Assembly (NCBI GenBank): GCA_035282865.1
Contig: DATEVB010000139.1
Location: 1-12,463 of the forward strand
Length of the DNA stretch: 12,463 nt
Source: UBA4744 sp035282865
GTDB lineage: Bacteria > Actinomycetota > Acidimicrobiia > Spongiisociales > UBA4744
Direction: 5' to 3'
Positions 1-6,632 of this stretch are shown piece after piece (position 1 is the stretch's first letter; the number at the start of each line of letters is the position of its first letter). Position numbers and translations under genes: made by a program. The notes beneath the pieces were generated by a model that ran no database searches, was not told where the DNA came from, and saw nothing but the letters and a program-made list of their open reading frames with translations.

Positions 1-166
1 CCTCGGCTCGCGAGGCAATCAGCGGCTCGGGGACTCCCCGTACCCAGACCAGCGAGCGGCGGCCCGGCCCTCTCCCTTCGCTGATCGGTTCGACGGCAAC
101 GACCTCGTCGGACCGCACGTACTTGCCATACCCGAGGCTGACGAGTTGATCGGATTGGATGCGCAT
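1..166 (-). CDS. RemA/DUF370-like regulatory protein, 5' part only (3' end outside window)
   Basis: The first 55 codons of a minus-strand gene are present. The start ATG at 166-164 is preceded by GAAAGGA at a normal ribosome-binding distance. The N terminus reads MRIQSDQLVSLGYGKYVRSD and continues with VVAVEPIS, ending in a basic segment GRGPGRRS. This resembles the opening of the small RemA/DUF370 family, which in Bacillus has a 'I(N/S)IGFGN-V-RIVAIVSP' N terminus of about 85-90 residues and, as known there, is an oligomeric DNA-binding protein controlling matrix genes. The GYGKYV and VVAVEPIS stretches fit; the rest is more diverged. In other bacteria DUF370 genes often lie by gmk/rpoZ, which cannot be checked here. 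The assignment rests on short similarity only, and its role in this organism is unknown. Confidence 0.5.
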   Translation of the reverse strand, partial: MRIQSDQLVSLGYGKYVRSDEVVAVEPISEGRGPGRRSLVWVRGVPEPLIASRAE

Positions 167-188
167 GCGTGATCCTTTCGGTCTCCCT

Positions 189-194
189 AGCCTA
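189..194 (-). promoter_or_regulatory. Candidate -10 element (TAGGCT) for the RemA-like gene
   Basis: On the minus strand TAGGCT fits the actinobacterial TANNNT -10 pattern. A transcript starting about 6-7 nt downstream would have a leader of roughly 16 nt containing the GAAAGGA ribosome-binding site before the ATG at 166. No clear -35 is visible. Confidence 0.35.
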
Positions 195-215
195 TTCGGA
201 TCGCGGGCATCGATG

Positions 216-1061
216 TCAGGAGCGACCCCGGGCGATCAGCCCGACCGCCCCCAGGATCAGGGGGAGGGCAATCCATGTTTCGCCGGTGAGCTGTTCGCCG
301 CCCAGGGTCACGCCCAATCCGACCGCCACGATCGGGTTGACGTAGGCGTAGCTGGTGGCCAATACGGGTCGCACGGTGCGGAGAAGGTAGGCGTAGGCGC
401 TGAAGGCGATCAGCGATCCGGGTCCGATGAGATAGACGAGGGCCCACCAGCTTCGGGGTCCAGGGGCCGCCGTGATGCTCTCGCCGGCGATCATTCCGCC
501 CATACCCAGGGCCAGCCCGCCGGCCAGCATCTGCACCGCGGTCGACATGGGACCGGTCGGGAGGTCGATGTGGTTGGACCACACCGAGCCGATCGACCAG
601 AGGAAGGGTGCGAGGATCAGCAGGAAGAGACCCAGCGGGTGGGTATCGAAATCGCCTTCCCGGGAAAGGATCACCACCCCGACGATGCCGATGAGCAGCC
701 CGACCCATTCGACTCTGGTCGGCCACCTATCGAAGAAACCGGACACCGCGGCCGCCCAGACCGGGGTCATGGCCACGGCCGTGGCCGCCAGTCCCGAGCC
801 GACCCCCAACCCTTCGGCCACGGTCACCAATCCGAGCCCGCCGACGAAGAGCAGCGAGCCGATCAGCAACCCGCTGCGCCACTGGCGCATCGTCGGGGCG
901 GGTGCTCCCCGAAAACGCACCCAGGCGTAGAGGATGGCTCCGGCGATGGTCATCCGGATGGCGTTGCCCAAGAATGGTGGGAAGTCCTCGACCATATAGC
1001 GAAGGGCGAGGTAGGTCGAGCCCCAGATCACGTACACCGCCAGCAGGGAGAGGTAGATCAT
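216..1061 (-). CDS. EamA/DMT-superfamily transporter (drug/metabolite exporter)
   Basis: A 281-residue very hydrophobic protein with about ten predicted membrane helices arranged as two EamA repeats. The hallmark VIWGSTYLALRYMVEDFPP lies at residues 11-29, and a second repeat starts near residue 148 (LAPFLWSIGSVWSN) and ends in a membrane segment with APC-like PLILGAVGLIARGRS at the C terminus. Length and motifs match YedA/RhaT-type exporters of the 10-TM group, which move small metabolites or amino acids out of the cell; the substrate cannot be read from sequence. The ATG at 1061 begins directly at the first helix and no ATG or GTG start lies just upstream in frame, so the start is fairly secure although no good ribosome-binding site is seen. 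It is divergent from the methyltransferase gene with a 98-bp gap. Confidence 0.9.
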   Translation of the reverse strand: MIYLSLLAVYVIWGSTYLALRYMVEDFPPFLGNAIRMTIAGAILYAWVRFRGAPAPTMRQWRSGLLIGSLLFVGGLGLVTVAEGLGVGSGLAATAVAMTPVWAAAVSGFFDRWPTRVEWVGLLIGIVGVVILSREGDFDTHPLGLFLLILAPFLWSIGSVWSNHIDLPTGPMSTAVQMLAGGLALGMGGMIAGESITAAPGPRSWWALVYLIGPGSLIAFSAYAYLLRTVRPVLATSYAYVNPIVAVGLGVTLGGEQLTGETWIALPLILGAVGLIARGRS

Positions 1062-1159
1062 GAGCCGGGAGTTGGCGGCTTTTGGTGGTTGGGAGTCGGT
1101 GATGATGGCGAGTTCCAGTCTGAGAACGGGGCATCTTAGGCCTGTGCGATGATGGGGGC

Positions 1160-1978
1160 GTGGCCACCGTGATCGAGATCGAGGATGCGTCGGATGCGCG
1201 GCTCGCCGACTACGTCCGGCTCACCGACGCCGACCTCCGGCGCGATGCCGGGTACTTCATTGCCGAGAGCCTCGAGGTGGTCAGGCGGTTGCTGGCGGCG
1301 CCCCACCCGGTTCGCAGTGTGCTGGTCACCCCGGCTCGACTGCTCCAACTGGCCGAGGATCTGGCGCCACTCGACGTGCCCGTCTACGTCGCCTCGCAAG
1401 CCGTCATGAATGAGGTGGCGGGCTTCAAGCTGCATCGGGGGGTGGTTGCGGCGGCCGGGCGGCTTCCCGAACCGACCCTGGAAGAGGTCATACAAAACGC
1501 CGGCACCCTGGCGGTTCTGGAAGGTCTGAACGACCACGAGAACCTGGGAGCGATCTTCCGCAGTGCCGGTGTCCTGGGGATCGACGCGGTGCTGCTGGAT
1601 CCCACCTGTGCCGATCCGTACTACCGCCGGACCGTGCGGGTGTCGATGGGGGCGGTGTTGCAGCTTCCCTTCGTGCGGCTCTCCAACTGGCACCATGACC
1701 TCGCGGCGGTTGGCCGGGCCGGGTTCGAGCTGCTGGCACTCACCCCCGATCACGACGCAGTTTCCATCGACGAAATCGAGGTTGGCCCTGAGCGGCGGTG
1801 GGCCTTGCTCCTGGGCGCCGAGGGCCCCGGCCTTCGGCCCGCCACGCTGGCCCTGGCCGACCGCCGGGTGAGGATCCCGATGCGGCCCGGCTTCGATTCG
1901 CTCAACGTCGGTCACGCGGCGGCCATCGCCTTTCACCGCTTGGGGAGGATCCCCGCTCGCTCGACGACGGGCCGATAG
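1160..1978 (+). CDS. TrmH/SpoU-family RNA 2'-O-ribose methyltransferase
   Basis: A 272-residue SPOUT enzyme that transfers methyl from S-adenosylmethionine to a ribose 2'-OH in rRNA or tRNA. All three SpoU motifs are in order: motif 1 NDHENLGAIFRSAG from about residue 124 (Asn and the catalytic-type Arg kept), motif 2 LLLGAEGPGL near 216-225, and motif 3 SLNVGHAAAIAFH near 246-258, which forms the knotted cofactor site. The N-terminal 100 residues (YFIAESLEVVRRLL) resemble the L30e-like substrate-binding domain found in RlmB/TsnR-type members. The start is GTG at 1160; earlier ATGs at 1149 and 1152 are out of frame. The target RNA is unknown. It is followed 47 bp later by galE on the same strand, which seems to have its own promoter. 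Confidence 0.92.
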   Translation: MATVIEIEDASDARLADYVRLTDADLRRDAGYFIAESLEVVRRLLAAPHPVRSVLVTPARLLQLAEDLAPLDVPVYVASQAVMNEVAGFKLHRGVVAAAGRLPEPTLEEVIQNAGTLAVLEGLNDHENLGAIFRSAGVLGIDAVLLDPTCADPYYRRTVRVSMGAVLQLPFVRLSNWHHDLAAVGRAGFELLALTPDHDAVSIDEIEVGPERRWALLLGAEGPGLRPATLALADRRVRIPMRPGFDSLNVGHAAAIAFHRLGRIPARSTTGR

Positions 1979-2012
1979 GCGCCCCGGCCGGATCGCCCCG
2001 CCGGCGATGCCG

Positions 2013-2018
2013 TATCCT
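2013..2018 (+). promoter_or_regulatory. Candidate -10 (TATCCT) giving leaderless galE mRNA
   Basis: TATCCT fits TANNNT and lies 7 nt before the galE ATG, so the predicted transcription start is at or within a base of the start codon. No Shine-Dalgarno sequence precedes this ATG, which agrees with leaderless translation. Confidence 0.4.
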
Positions 2019-2025
2019 GTCGGTC

Positions 2026-3039
2026 ATGCGCGTTCTGGTCACCGGTGGCACCGGGTTCATTGGGAGTCACACCGTCGTCGAGTTGATCACGGCCGGCCAT
2101 CAAGTCGTGATCGTCGACAACCTCGTCAATTCGAAGCGTTCGGTCGTCGATCGAGTGGCCCGGATAACCGGCACGGCACCCGAACTCCGGGTAGCGGACA
2201 TCAGAGACGAACCCGCGCTCGAACGGGTCGTTGGAGAGGGCGGGTTTGAAGCCGTCATCCACTTCGCAGGGTTGAAGGCGGTGGGGGACAGTGTGCAACG
2301 CCCGCTCGACTACTGGGACGCCAACGTGGGTGGGTCGACCACCCTGTTCCGGGTCCTCGACCGGCACGACGTCCGGACCGTCGTCTTCAGCTCATCCGCC
2401 ACGGTCTACGGTGATCCGGACCAGGTGCCGGTCACAGAAGACATGCCGACCAAGCCGGCCACCAATCCATACGGCGGGACCAAACAGGTCATCGAGCAGA
2501 TCCTCACCGACCTCCACGCCGCGGACCGGCGCTGGAACGTGGCGTTGCTGCGGTACTTCAACCCGGTGGGAGCCCATGACAGCGGTCTGATCGGGGAGGA
2601 CCCCACCGACATCCCCAACAACCTGATGCCCATCGTTGCTCAGGTGGCGGCGGGCAAGCTTCCTGAAGTCAAGGTATACGGCACCGACTACCCGACCCGG
2701 GACGGCTCGGGCGTGCGCGACTACGTCCACGTGGTCGACCTGGCCCAAGGACATCTGGCCGCCCTCGATCGGCTGACGACCCACCCCGGCCGTCATGTCT
2801 GGAATCTGGGGACCGGGGCCGGCACAACCGTTCTGGAAGTGATCGCCGCTTTCGGAAGGGCGACGGGCATCGACGTTTCCTACCGCCCGGCGGAGCGGCG
2901 TCCGGGCGACGTGGCTCAGACCTGGGCCGATGTGACCAGGGCGGAACGGGAACTGGGATGGCTGGCCAAGCGGGGAATCGACCAGATGTGCGCCGACACA
3001 TGGCGCTGGCAGCAGTACGCCCTCACCCTCGACGCTTGA
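2026..3039 (+). CDS. galE: UDP-glucose 4-epimerase
   Basis: A 337-residue extended short-chain dehydrogenase that interconverts UDP-glucose and UDP-galactose with bound NAD, feeding galactose use and cell-envelope glycan synthesis. The Rossmann NAD motif GGTGFIGSH follows MRVLVT. SSSATVYG places Ser124, and the catalytic pair Tyr149/Lys153 (YGGTK) falls at the same numbers as in the Escherichia coli enzyme. Further GalE signatures are LRYFNPVGAH, NNLMPIVAQVA and RDYVHVVDLA. Length is within a residue of the E. coli protein. I chose ATG 2026 rather than the longer in-frame opening upstream because the protein begins at the Rossmann strand and a -10-like element lies 7 nt before it. Downstream is a GC hairpin that may end the transcript. 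Confidence 0.95.
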   Translation: MRVLVTGGTGFIGSHTVVELITAGHQVVIVDNLVNSKRSVVDRVARITGTAPELRVADIRDEPALERVVGEGGFEAVIHFAGLKAVGDSVQRPLDYWDANVGGSTTLFRVLDRHDVRTVVFSSSATVYGDPDQVPVTEDMPTKPATNPYGGTKQVIEQILTDLHAADRRWNVALLRYFNPVGAHDSGLIGEDPTDIPNNLMPIVAQVAAGKLPEVKVYGTDYPTRDGSGVRDYVHVVDLAQGHLAALDRLTTHPGRHVWNLGTGAGTTVLEVIAAFGRATGIDVSYRPAERRPGDVAQTWADVTRAERELGWLAKRGIDQMCADTWRWQQYALTLDA

Positions 3040-3068
3040 CGATTCTCCGCTGAGAGGCCTCCGGATGG

Positions 3069-3095
3069 GCCGGGGGTGTGGCCCGGCGGGTCTTT
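3069..3095 (+). terminator. Possible terminator after galE
   Basis: A 6-bp stem GCCGGG/CCCGGC (3069-3074 with 3082-3087) with a 7-nt loop is followed by GGGTCTTT. The T tract is short, so this is a weak rho-independent candidate, but it sits 30 bp after the galE stop and before the iron operon. Confidence 0.35.
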
Positions 3096-3151
3096 CCCCA
3101 CCCTTCCCCTAATAGGGCCTTTCGCCCGTAGTCGGGGAAACTCACACCCGT

Positions 3152-3157
3152 TAGGGT
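3152..3157 (+). promoter_or_regulatory. Candidate -10 (TAGGGT) of the feo operon
   Basis: TAGGGT fits TANNNT and would place the transcription start near 3164, giving a leader of about 43 nt that carries the AGGTAGGA ribosome-binding site. No convincing -35 is visible. The 110 bp upstream to galE holds only the hairpin and a C/T-rich stretch. Confidence 0.3.
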
Positions 3158-3172
3158 TATGGCCGGCCTTAA
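3157..3172 (+). promoter_or_regulatory. 16-bp near-palindrome, candidate operator at the feo promoter
   Basis: TTATGGCCGGCCTTAA is symmetric in 7 of 8 base pairs about a GGCC|GGCC centre. It overlaps the proposed -10 and transcription start of the dtxR-feo operon, the position expected for a repressor site. It does not match the textbook IdeR/DtxR box (TTAGG-rich 19-mer), so the binding protein is a guess; the cotranscribed DtxR-like regulator is the obvious candidate. Confidence 0.3.
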
Positions 3173-3206
3173 GAATTGGGCCGCCAATATCCAGGTAGGA
3201 CTAAAC

Positions 3207-3875
3207 ATGGTTTCGGAACCCGTCACCAGCGAGAGCGAGGAGATGTACCTCATCCACGTCGCTATGGCGGGGGAGGAGGGCGTCGAAGGCCCGGTGGGAC
3301 TCTCACGGTTGGCCGAAATGCTGTCGGTCTCACCGGTTTCCACCAATCAGATGGTCAAGAAACTGGCCGCCCGCGGGCTCGTTGACTACCTCCCTTACAA
3401 AGGGGTGGAACTGACCGTCCCGGGGCGGGAGATCGCCGACCAGATCCTGCGGGGCCGGCGTCTGTGGGCCTTGTTCCTGGCCGAGCAGCTTGGTCTCTCC
3501 CCGGCCCGCGCCGATGCCATTGCCTGTGATCTCGAACACATCACGCCGCCCGACCTGGCGGACCGGTTGGCCCAACTCCTCGGCGATCCGACCCGGGGAC
3601 CGCAGGGCCGGCCGATTCCGCACCCCGGCCACCCGGCCCCACCCGACGGATCGATGGTGCTCTCCGAGCTGCCGGTCGGTAAGGCAGGAACCGTGATCCG
3701 GGTGGATGGCTCGCCTGCGATCAGATCGTTTCTGGCGGGTGAGGGCCTGGTCCCCGGCGCCGGCGTGAAACTGCTGGCGGTTGGCAAGGACGGCGACTGT
3801 CTGATCCGGGTGGATTCGACCGAGGTGCACCTGGCCGGGCCGCCGGCCGGAAACGTCCTGGTGAGCGTCCCATGA
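3207..3875 (+). CDS. DtxR/IdeR-family metal-dependent regulator with C-terminal FeoA/SH3-like domain
   Basis: A 222-residue three-domain regulator. Residues 8-75 form the winged helix (LSRLAEMLSVSPVSTNQMVKKL), 76-125 the dimer/metal domain, and 150-222 the SH3/FeoA-like domain. Aligned with Corynebacterium DtxR, the primary site is kept: Met13 (=M10), Cys107 (=C102), Glu110 (=E105) and His111 (=H106) in EEMYL and ACDLEH. The ancillary site is not: H79, E83 and H98 correspond to Arg84, Ala88 and Asp103. The family represses or activates iron or manganese genes when metal-bound. I chose ATG 3207 because AGGTAGGA lies 6 nt before it and the protein then starts as relatives do; an in-frame ATG at 3159 would add 16 unlike residues. 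Its stop overlaps the feoA start (ATGA), so it is probably the operon's own regulator. Confidence 0.88.
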   Translation: MVSEPVTSESEEMYLIHVAMAGEEGVEGPVGLSRLAEMLSVSPVSTNQMVKKLAARGLVDYLPYKGVELTVPGREIADQILRGRRLWALFLAEQLGLSPARADAIACDLEHITPPDLADRLAQLLGDPTRGPQGRPIPHPGHPAPPDGSMVLSELPVGKAGTVIRVDGSPAIRSFLAGEGLVPGAGVKLLAVGKDGDCLIRVDSTEVHLAGPPAGNVLVSVP

Positions 3876-4114
3876 CCAGGCTTCTCTCCGACGTTCTGAG
3901 AGGAGAGACCGTCCGGTTGACAGGAGTCGACTCGGATGCCCGCACCGTGCGCCGTCTCGCCGAGATGGGTCTGACTCCGGGGGTGGCGATGACGGTGCTG
4001 CAAACGTCGAAGGGCCCGATCCTGGTCGCCGTCCGGGGAGCCAGGGTGGCGCTGGGCCACAAGATGGCCACGACGATGCGGGTGGTGTCCAACGGCACCG
4101 GAGCTCGGGCATGA
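3872..4114 (+). CDS. feoA: FeoA, ferrous iron transport accessory protein
   Basis: An 80-residue SH3-fold protein, a normal length for FeoA. The family signature RRLAEMGLTPG is at residues 27-37, followed by the expected strands with GPILVAVRGARVALGHKMATTMRV. FeoA is a cytoplasmic partner thought to act on the FeoB GTPase during Fe(II) uptake. It starts in a 4-nt ATGA overlap with the regulator stop and ends in another ATGA overlap with the next gene, implying translational coupling through the operon. Note that the regulator upstream carries its own FeoA-like domain, so two copies of the fold are made side by side. Confidence 0.92.
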   Translation: MTRLLSDVLRGETVRLTGVDSDARTVRRLAEMGLTPGVAMTVLQTSKGPILVAVRGARVALGHKMATTMRVVSNGTGARA

Positions 4115-4617
4115 GGAGACTGTCGATCGCGCTGGCCGGCAACCCCAACTCGGGGAAGACGACCCTTTTCAACCTGCTCACCGGCTCGAGCCAGCACGTC
4201 GGCAATTGGCCCGGCAAGACCATCGAGAAGCGGTCCGGGCGGTTCACAGCCCATGGTGTTGAGTTCGAAGTAGTCGATCTGCCCGGCACTTACAGCCTGG
4301 CCGCCGTCTCGCCGGAGGAGTCGGTGGCGCGTGACTATCTGCTCGAAGAGACGCCGGATGTTGTGGTCCTGGTCGTCGACGCATCCAATCCGGAACGGAA
4401 CCTCTACCTCACCGTGCAGATCCTCGAGCTGGGGATCCTGTGTGTGGTGGCGCTGAACATGTCCGACACCGCTGAGGCCGGCGGACTCCGCATCGATCGC
4501 AAACTGCTCCAACGGAGACTGGGCGTTCCGGTGATCCGGACGGTGGCCCGCCGCCGGGAAGGGGTCGAGGATCTGGTCAAGGCTGTGATCGAAGCTGCCA
4601 CGGAGCACGCCGCGTGA
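4111..4617 (+). CDS. feoB: FeoB GTPase (G) domain as a separate 168-residue protein
   Basis: This is only the G domain of FeoB. G1 GNPNSGKTT is at residues 10-18, switch I with VGNWPGKTIEK at 30-40, G3 DLPG at 56-59, G4 NMSD at 116-119 and a G5-like RTVARRREGVEDL at 143-155. Full FeoB proteins are about 700-800 residues, with a helical GDI domain and a membrane domain after the G domain; here the frame stops just after the last helix of the G fold. The next gene supplies exactly the missing part and starts in a GTGA overlap with this stop. GTP binding and hydrolysis would gate Fe(II) import by the partner protein. It starts at ATG 4111, overlapping the feoA stop by 4 nt. Confidence 0.9.
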   Translation: MRRLSIALAGNPNSGKTTLFNLLTGSSQHVGNWPGKTIEKRSGRFTAHGVEFEVVDLPGTYSLAAVSPEESVARDYLLEETPDVVVLVVDASNPERNLYLTVQILELGILCVVALNMSDTAEAGGLRIDRKLLQRRLGVPVIRTVARRREGVEDLVKAVIEAATEHAA

Positions 4618-6323
4618 CGGGCCGATTGGTCATCGACTACGGCCGGGATCTCGAGCCGGAGGTGGCGGCTATTGAGACCGTCATCGATGCGCAACCCGCA
4701 GTAAAAGATCGGTTCCCGGCCCGCTGGCTGGCGCTGGAGTTGCTCGAAGATGGAGAAGACCTGCGGGTCAGGTTGGCCGGCCTGGCGGGTGGAGAGCGGG
4801 TACTGGCGGCGGCCGACGAGAGTCGGGCCCGGTTGCAGGAGAGGTTCGGCGATACCGCCCCGGTGCTGGTTCCCAACGGCCGCTACGACTGGATCAACGC
4901 CCTGGTGCGTGAAACGGTGTCGCGGGCGACCACCGATCGAATACCCGTTTCCGACCGGATCGACAAGGTGGTGACCCACCGATGGCTCGGACTTCCCATC
5001 TTCCTGGTTTCGATGTGGGTGGTGTTCAAGGTCACCGTCGATATCTCGGCAGTGTTCCTCGACTGGGTCGACGGGGTGATGGGAGGACCGATCGCCCGGT
5101 GGATGGCGGCCCTCGTTCAAGTACTCGGCCTGGGCAACACGTGGGTCGAGCGCCTGGTCGTCGATGGGGTCGTTGTCGGAGTGGGAGGCATCCTGGTCTT
5201 CGTCCCGGTGTTGATGGCCCTTTATCTGGCGCTCGGTCTGCTGGAGGACTCCGGCTACATGGCCCGAGCCGCCTTCGTCATGGATCGGATCATGCGCAGG
5301 CTCGGGCTGCACGGCAAGAGCTTCCTTCCGATGCTGGTCGGATTCGGGTGCACCGTCCCGGCCATCTACGCCACCCGGACCCTCGAACGACGTCGGGACC
5401 GGGTGCTGACCGGACTGCTCATCCCGTTCATGAGCTGCGGGGCCCGCCTTCCGGTCTACGTCCTGATGGCGGCGGTCTTCTTCCCCCGCTCGCGGGGCAC
5501 CGTGGTGTTCGCCATGTACCTGCTGGGCATCGTCGTGGCGCTGGTGCTGGGCTTCCTCCTCAACCGAACGGTCTTCCGGGCGGAGGCTGCCACCCCGCTG
5601 CTGATGGAACTGCCGCCCTACCACCTTCCCACCCTGCGGTCCGTGTGGCTCCAGATGTGGAGACGGACCTCGGCGTTCCTACGCGATGCCGGCACGATCA
5701 TCCTCGGCACCAGCCTGGTGGTGTGGTTGCTGATGGCAATCCCCGTCGGCGGTGGATCGTTCTCCGATGTTGAGGTCGAGCAGAGTGCCTTCGGGGCGGT
5801 GAGTTCGGCCGTTGCCCCGGCGCTGGGCCCGGCCGGGTTCGGCAGCTGGGAGGCAACCGGGGCGCTGATCACCGGCTTCGTCGCCAAAGAAGTGGTGGTC
5901 TCCTCGATGTCGCAGGTGTACGGGGTGGCCGGCCGCCACGAGACGGCAACCGTAACCACCTTCCTCGGAGACATGCGGGAGATCGGCTCGAGCTTCCTCC
6001 AGGCCGCGGCCGACACATTGAAGGCCATCCCATCGATCGTCGGCATCGACCTCCTGGAAGACGCCGGTGAGGCCGAGCAGGGTGCACTGCCGGCCGCGGT
6101 GCAGGTGGGCTTTGAGGAGTCGAGCGGCGGGCATGGCGCCCTGGCCGGGCTGGCGTTCATGGTGTTCGTTCTCCTCTACACACCGTGCATGGCGGCGGTT
6201 GCGGCCGAGCGACACGAGCTGGGTTCGAAATGGATGTGGGCCAGCATCATCGGTCAAACGGCGCTGGCGTGGGGGATGGCGGTGCTGGTGTTCCAGGCCG
6301 GCACCCTGATGGGATGGGGGTGA
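4614..6323 (+). CDS. feoB: FeoB GDI-helical plus membrane domain as a separate 569-residue protein
   Basis: This carries everything of FeoB after the G domain. Residues 1-105 match the helical GDI region (PARWLALELLE at 35-45). From about residue 115 (DKVVTHRWLGLPIFLV) come two Gate regions with family motifs: SGYMARAAFVMDRIM at 213-227, GFGCTVPAIYATRTL at 243-257 with the conserved cysteine, PFMSCGARLPVYVL at 271-284, KEVVVSSM, and YTPCMAAVAAERHELGS near the end. This is the Fe(II) permease in the cytoplasmic membrane. The start GTG at 4614 overlaps the previous stop (GTGA). Together with the preceding 168 residues the total of 737 is a normal full-length FeoB, so nothing appears deleted. 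The C-terminal cysteine-rich tail seen in some FeoB proteins is absent. Confidence 0.92.
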   Translation: MTGRLVIDYGRDLEPEVAAIETVIDAQPAVKDRFPARWLALELLEDGEDLRVRLAGLAGGERVLAAADESRARLQERFGDTAPVLVPNGRYDWINALVRETVSRATTDRIPVSDRIDKVVTHRWLGLPIFLVSMWVVFKVTVDISAVFLDWVDGVMGGPIARWMAALVQVLGLGNTWVERLVVDGVVVGVGGILVFVPVLMALYLALGLLEDSGYMARAAFVMDRIMRRLGLHGKSFLPMLVGFGCTVPAIYATRTLERRRDRVLTGLLIPFMSCGARLPVYVLMAAVFFPRSRGTVVFAMYLLGIVVALVLGFLLNRTVFRAEAATPLLMELPPYHLPTLRSVWLQMWRRTSAFLRDAGTIILGTSLVVWLLMAIPVGGGSFSDVEVEQSAFGAVSSAVAPALGPAGFGSWEATGALITGFVAKEVVVSSMSQVYGVAGRHETATVTTFLGDMREIGSSFLQAAADTLKAIPSIVGIDLLEDAGEAEQGALPAAVQVGFEESSGGHGALAGLAFMVFVLLYTPCMAAVAAERHELGSKWMWASIIGQTALAWGMAVLVFQAGTLMGWG

Positions 6324-6329
6324 TCCGAC

Positions 6330-6599
6330 ATGTTGGAACGACTGCTCTCCAGCATCCGGGAAGCGGGCCGGCCCATCAGCTTCGATGACTTGAGCAACCG
6401 TCTTCAGGTCGAACGATCTGCCCTGCAACCGATGCTCGATCTGCTGGTGCGCAAAGGCCTGCTGGCCGAATCGACCGATACCGGAACCAACCTCGCCTGT
6501 GGCGGCGGAGCATGCGGGACGTCGTGTACGGGTATGCAGGGTTGCCCGTTCGTGGCGGGCGGAATGCCGCGCACCCTCGAGATCCGGTCGAACCGGTAA
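6330..6599 (+). CDS. FeoC-like winged-helix protein with a four-cysteine cluster
   Basis: An 89-residue protein 6 bp after the FeoB membrane part; GGGGGTGA at the end of that gene serves as its ribosome-binding site. Residues 1-48 form a small winged helix (ISFDDLSNRLQVERSALQPMLDLLVRKGLL). They are followed by Cys57-X4-Cys62-X3-Cys66-X5-Cys72 in a Gly-rich wing (ACGGGACGTSCTGMQGCPF). The layout fits FeoC, known in enterobacteria as a small Feo partner that can hold an oxygen-sensitive [4Fe-4S] cluster through four cysteines; spacing differs slightly from the enterobacterial form. Role is inferred: redox-, oxygen- or iron-responsive control of the split FeoB, or a transcription factor. Position as last gene of the feo operon supports the call. 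Confidence 0.75.
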   Translation: MLERLLSSIREAGRPISFDDLSNRLQVERSALQPMLDLLVRKGLLAESTDTGTNLACGGGACGTSCTGMQGCPFVAGGMPRTLEIRSNR

Positions 6600-6620
6600 A
6601 CCGGAGCGGCCGGGAATCCC

Positions 6621-6626
6621 TACGCT
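6621..6626 (+). promoter_or_regulatory. Candidate -10 (TACGCT) giving leaderless yceH mRNA
   Basis: TACGCT fits TANNNT and is exactly 6 nt before the ATG at 6633, so transcription would begin at the start codon. No ribosome-binding site is present. This separates yceH from the feo operon despite the short 33-bp gap. Confidence 0.4.
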
Positions 6627-6632
6627 TGAGTG

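Noticed and set aside
159..1139. 326-codon open frame on the plus strand
   Set aside because: It lies antisense to the well-supported EamA transporter and has the Gly/Arg/Asp/His-rich, motif-free composition of a GC-rich shadow frame.
3110..3150. Riboswitch-like structure upstream of the feo operon
   Set aside because: Only short GGGC/GCCC pairings are visible and they lie upstream of the predicted transcription start; no known riboswitch core was recognised.
3159..3206. Longer start for the DtxR-like regulator at ATG 3159
   Set aside because: It would add 16 residues unlike family N termini, has no ribosome-binding site, and the codons overlap the palindrome; ATG 3207 has AGGTAGGA at the right distance.
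3191..3209. Possible IdeR box around AGGTAGGACTAAAC
   Set aside because: Only about 10 of 19 positions match the known consensus, and the region is better explained as the ribosome-binding site of the regulator gene.
4600..4620. FeoB split as a simple sequencing frameshift
   Set aside because: There is no homopolymer at the junction, the overlap GTGA matches the coupling style of the operon, and the break falls exactly between domains. Not fully excluded without reads.
4404..5624. 406-codon minus-strand open frame, and the similar 5679-6953 minus frame (424 codons)
   Set aside because: Both are antisense to feoB, feoC and yceH and rich in His, Asp, Arg and Gln with no recognisable domain; the plus-strand genes have strong family motifs.
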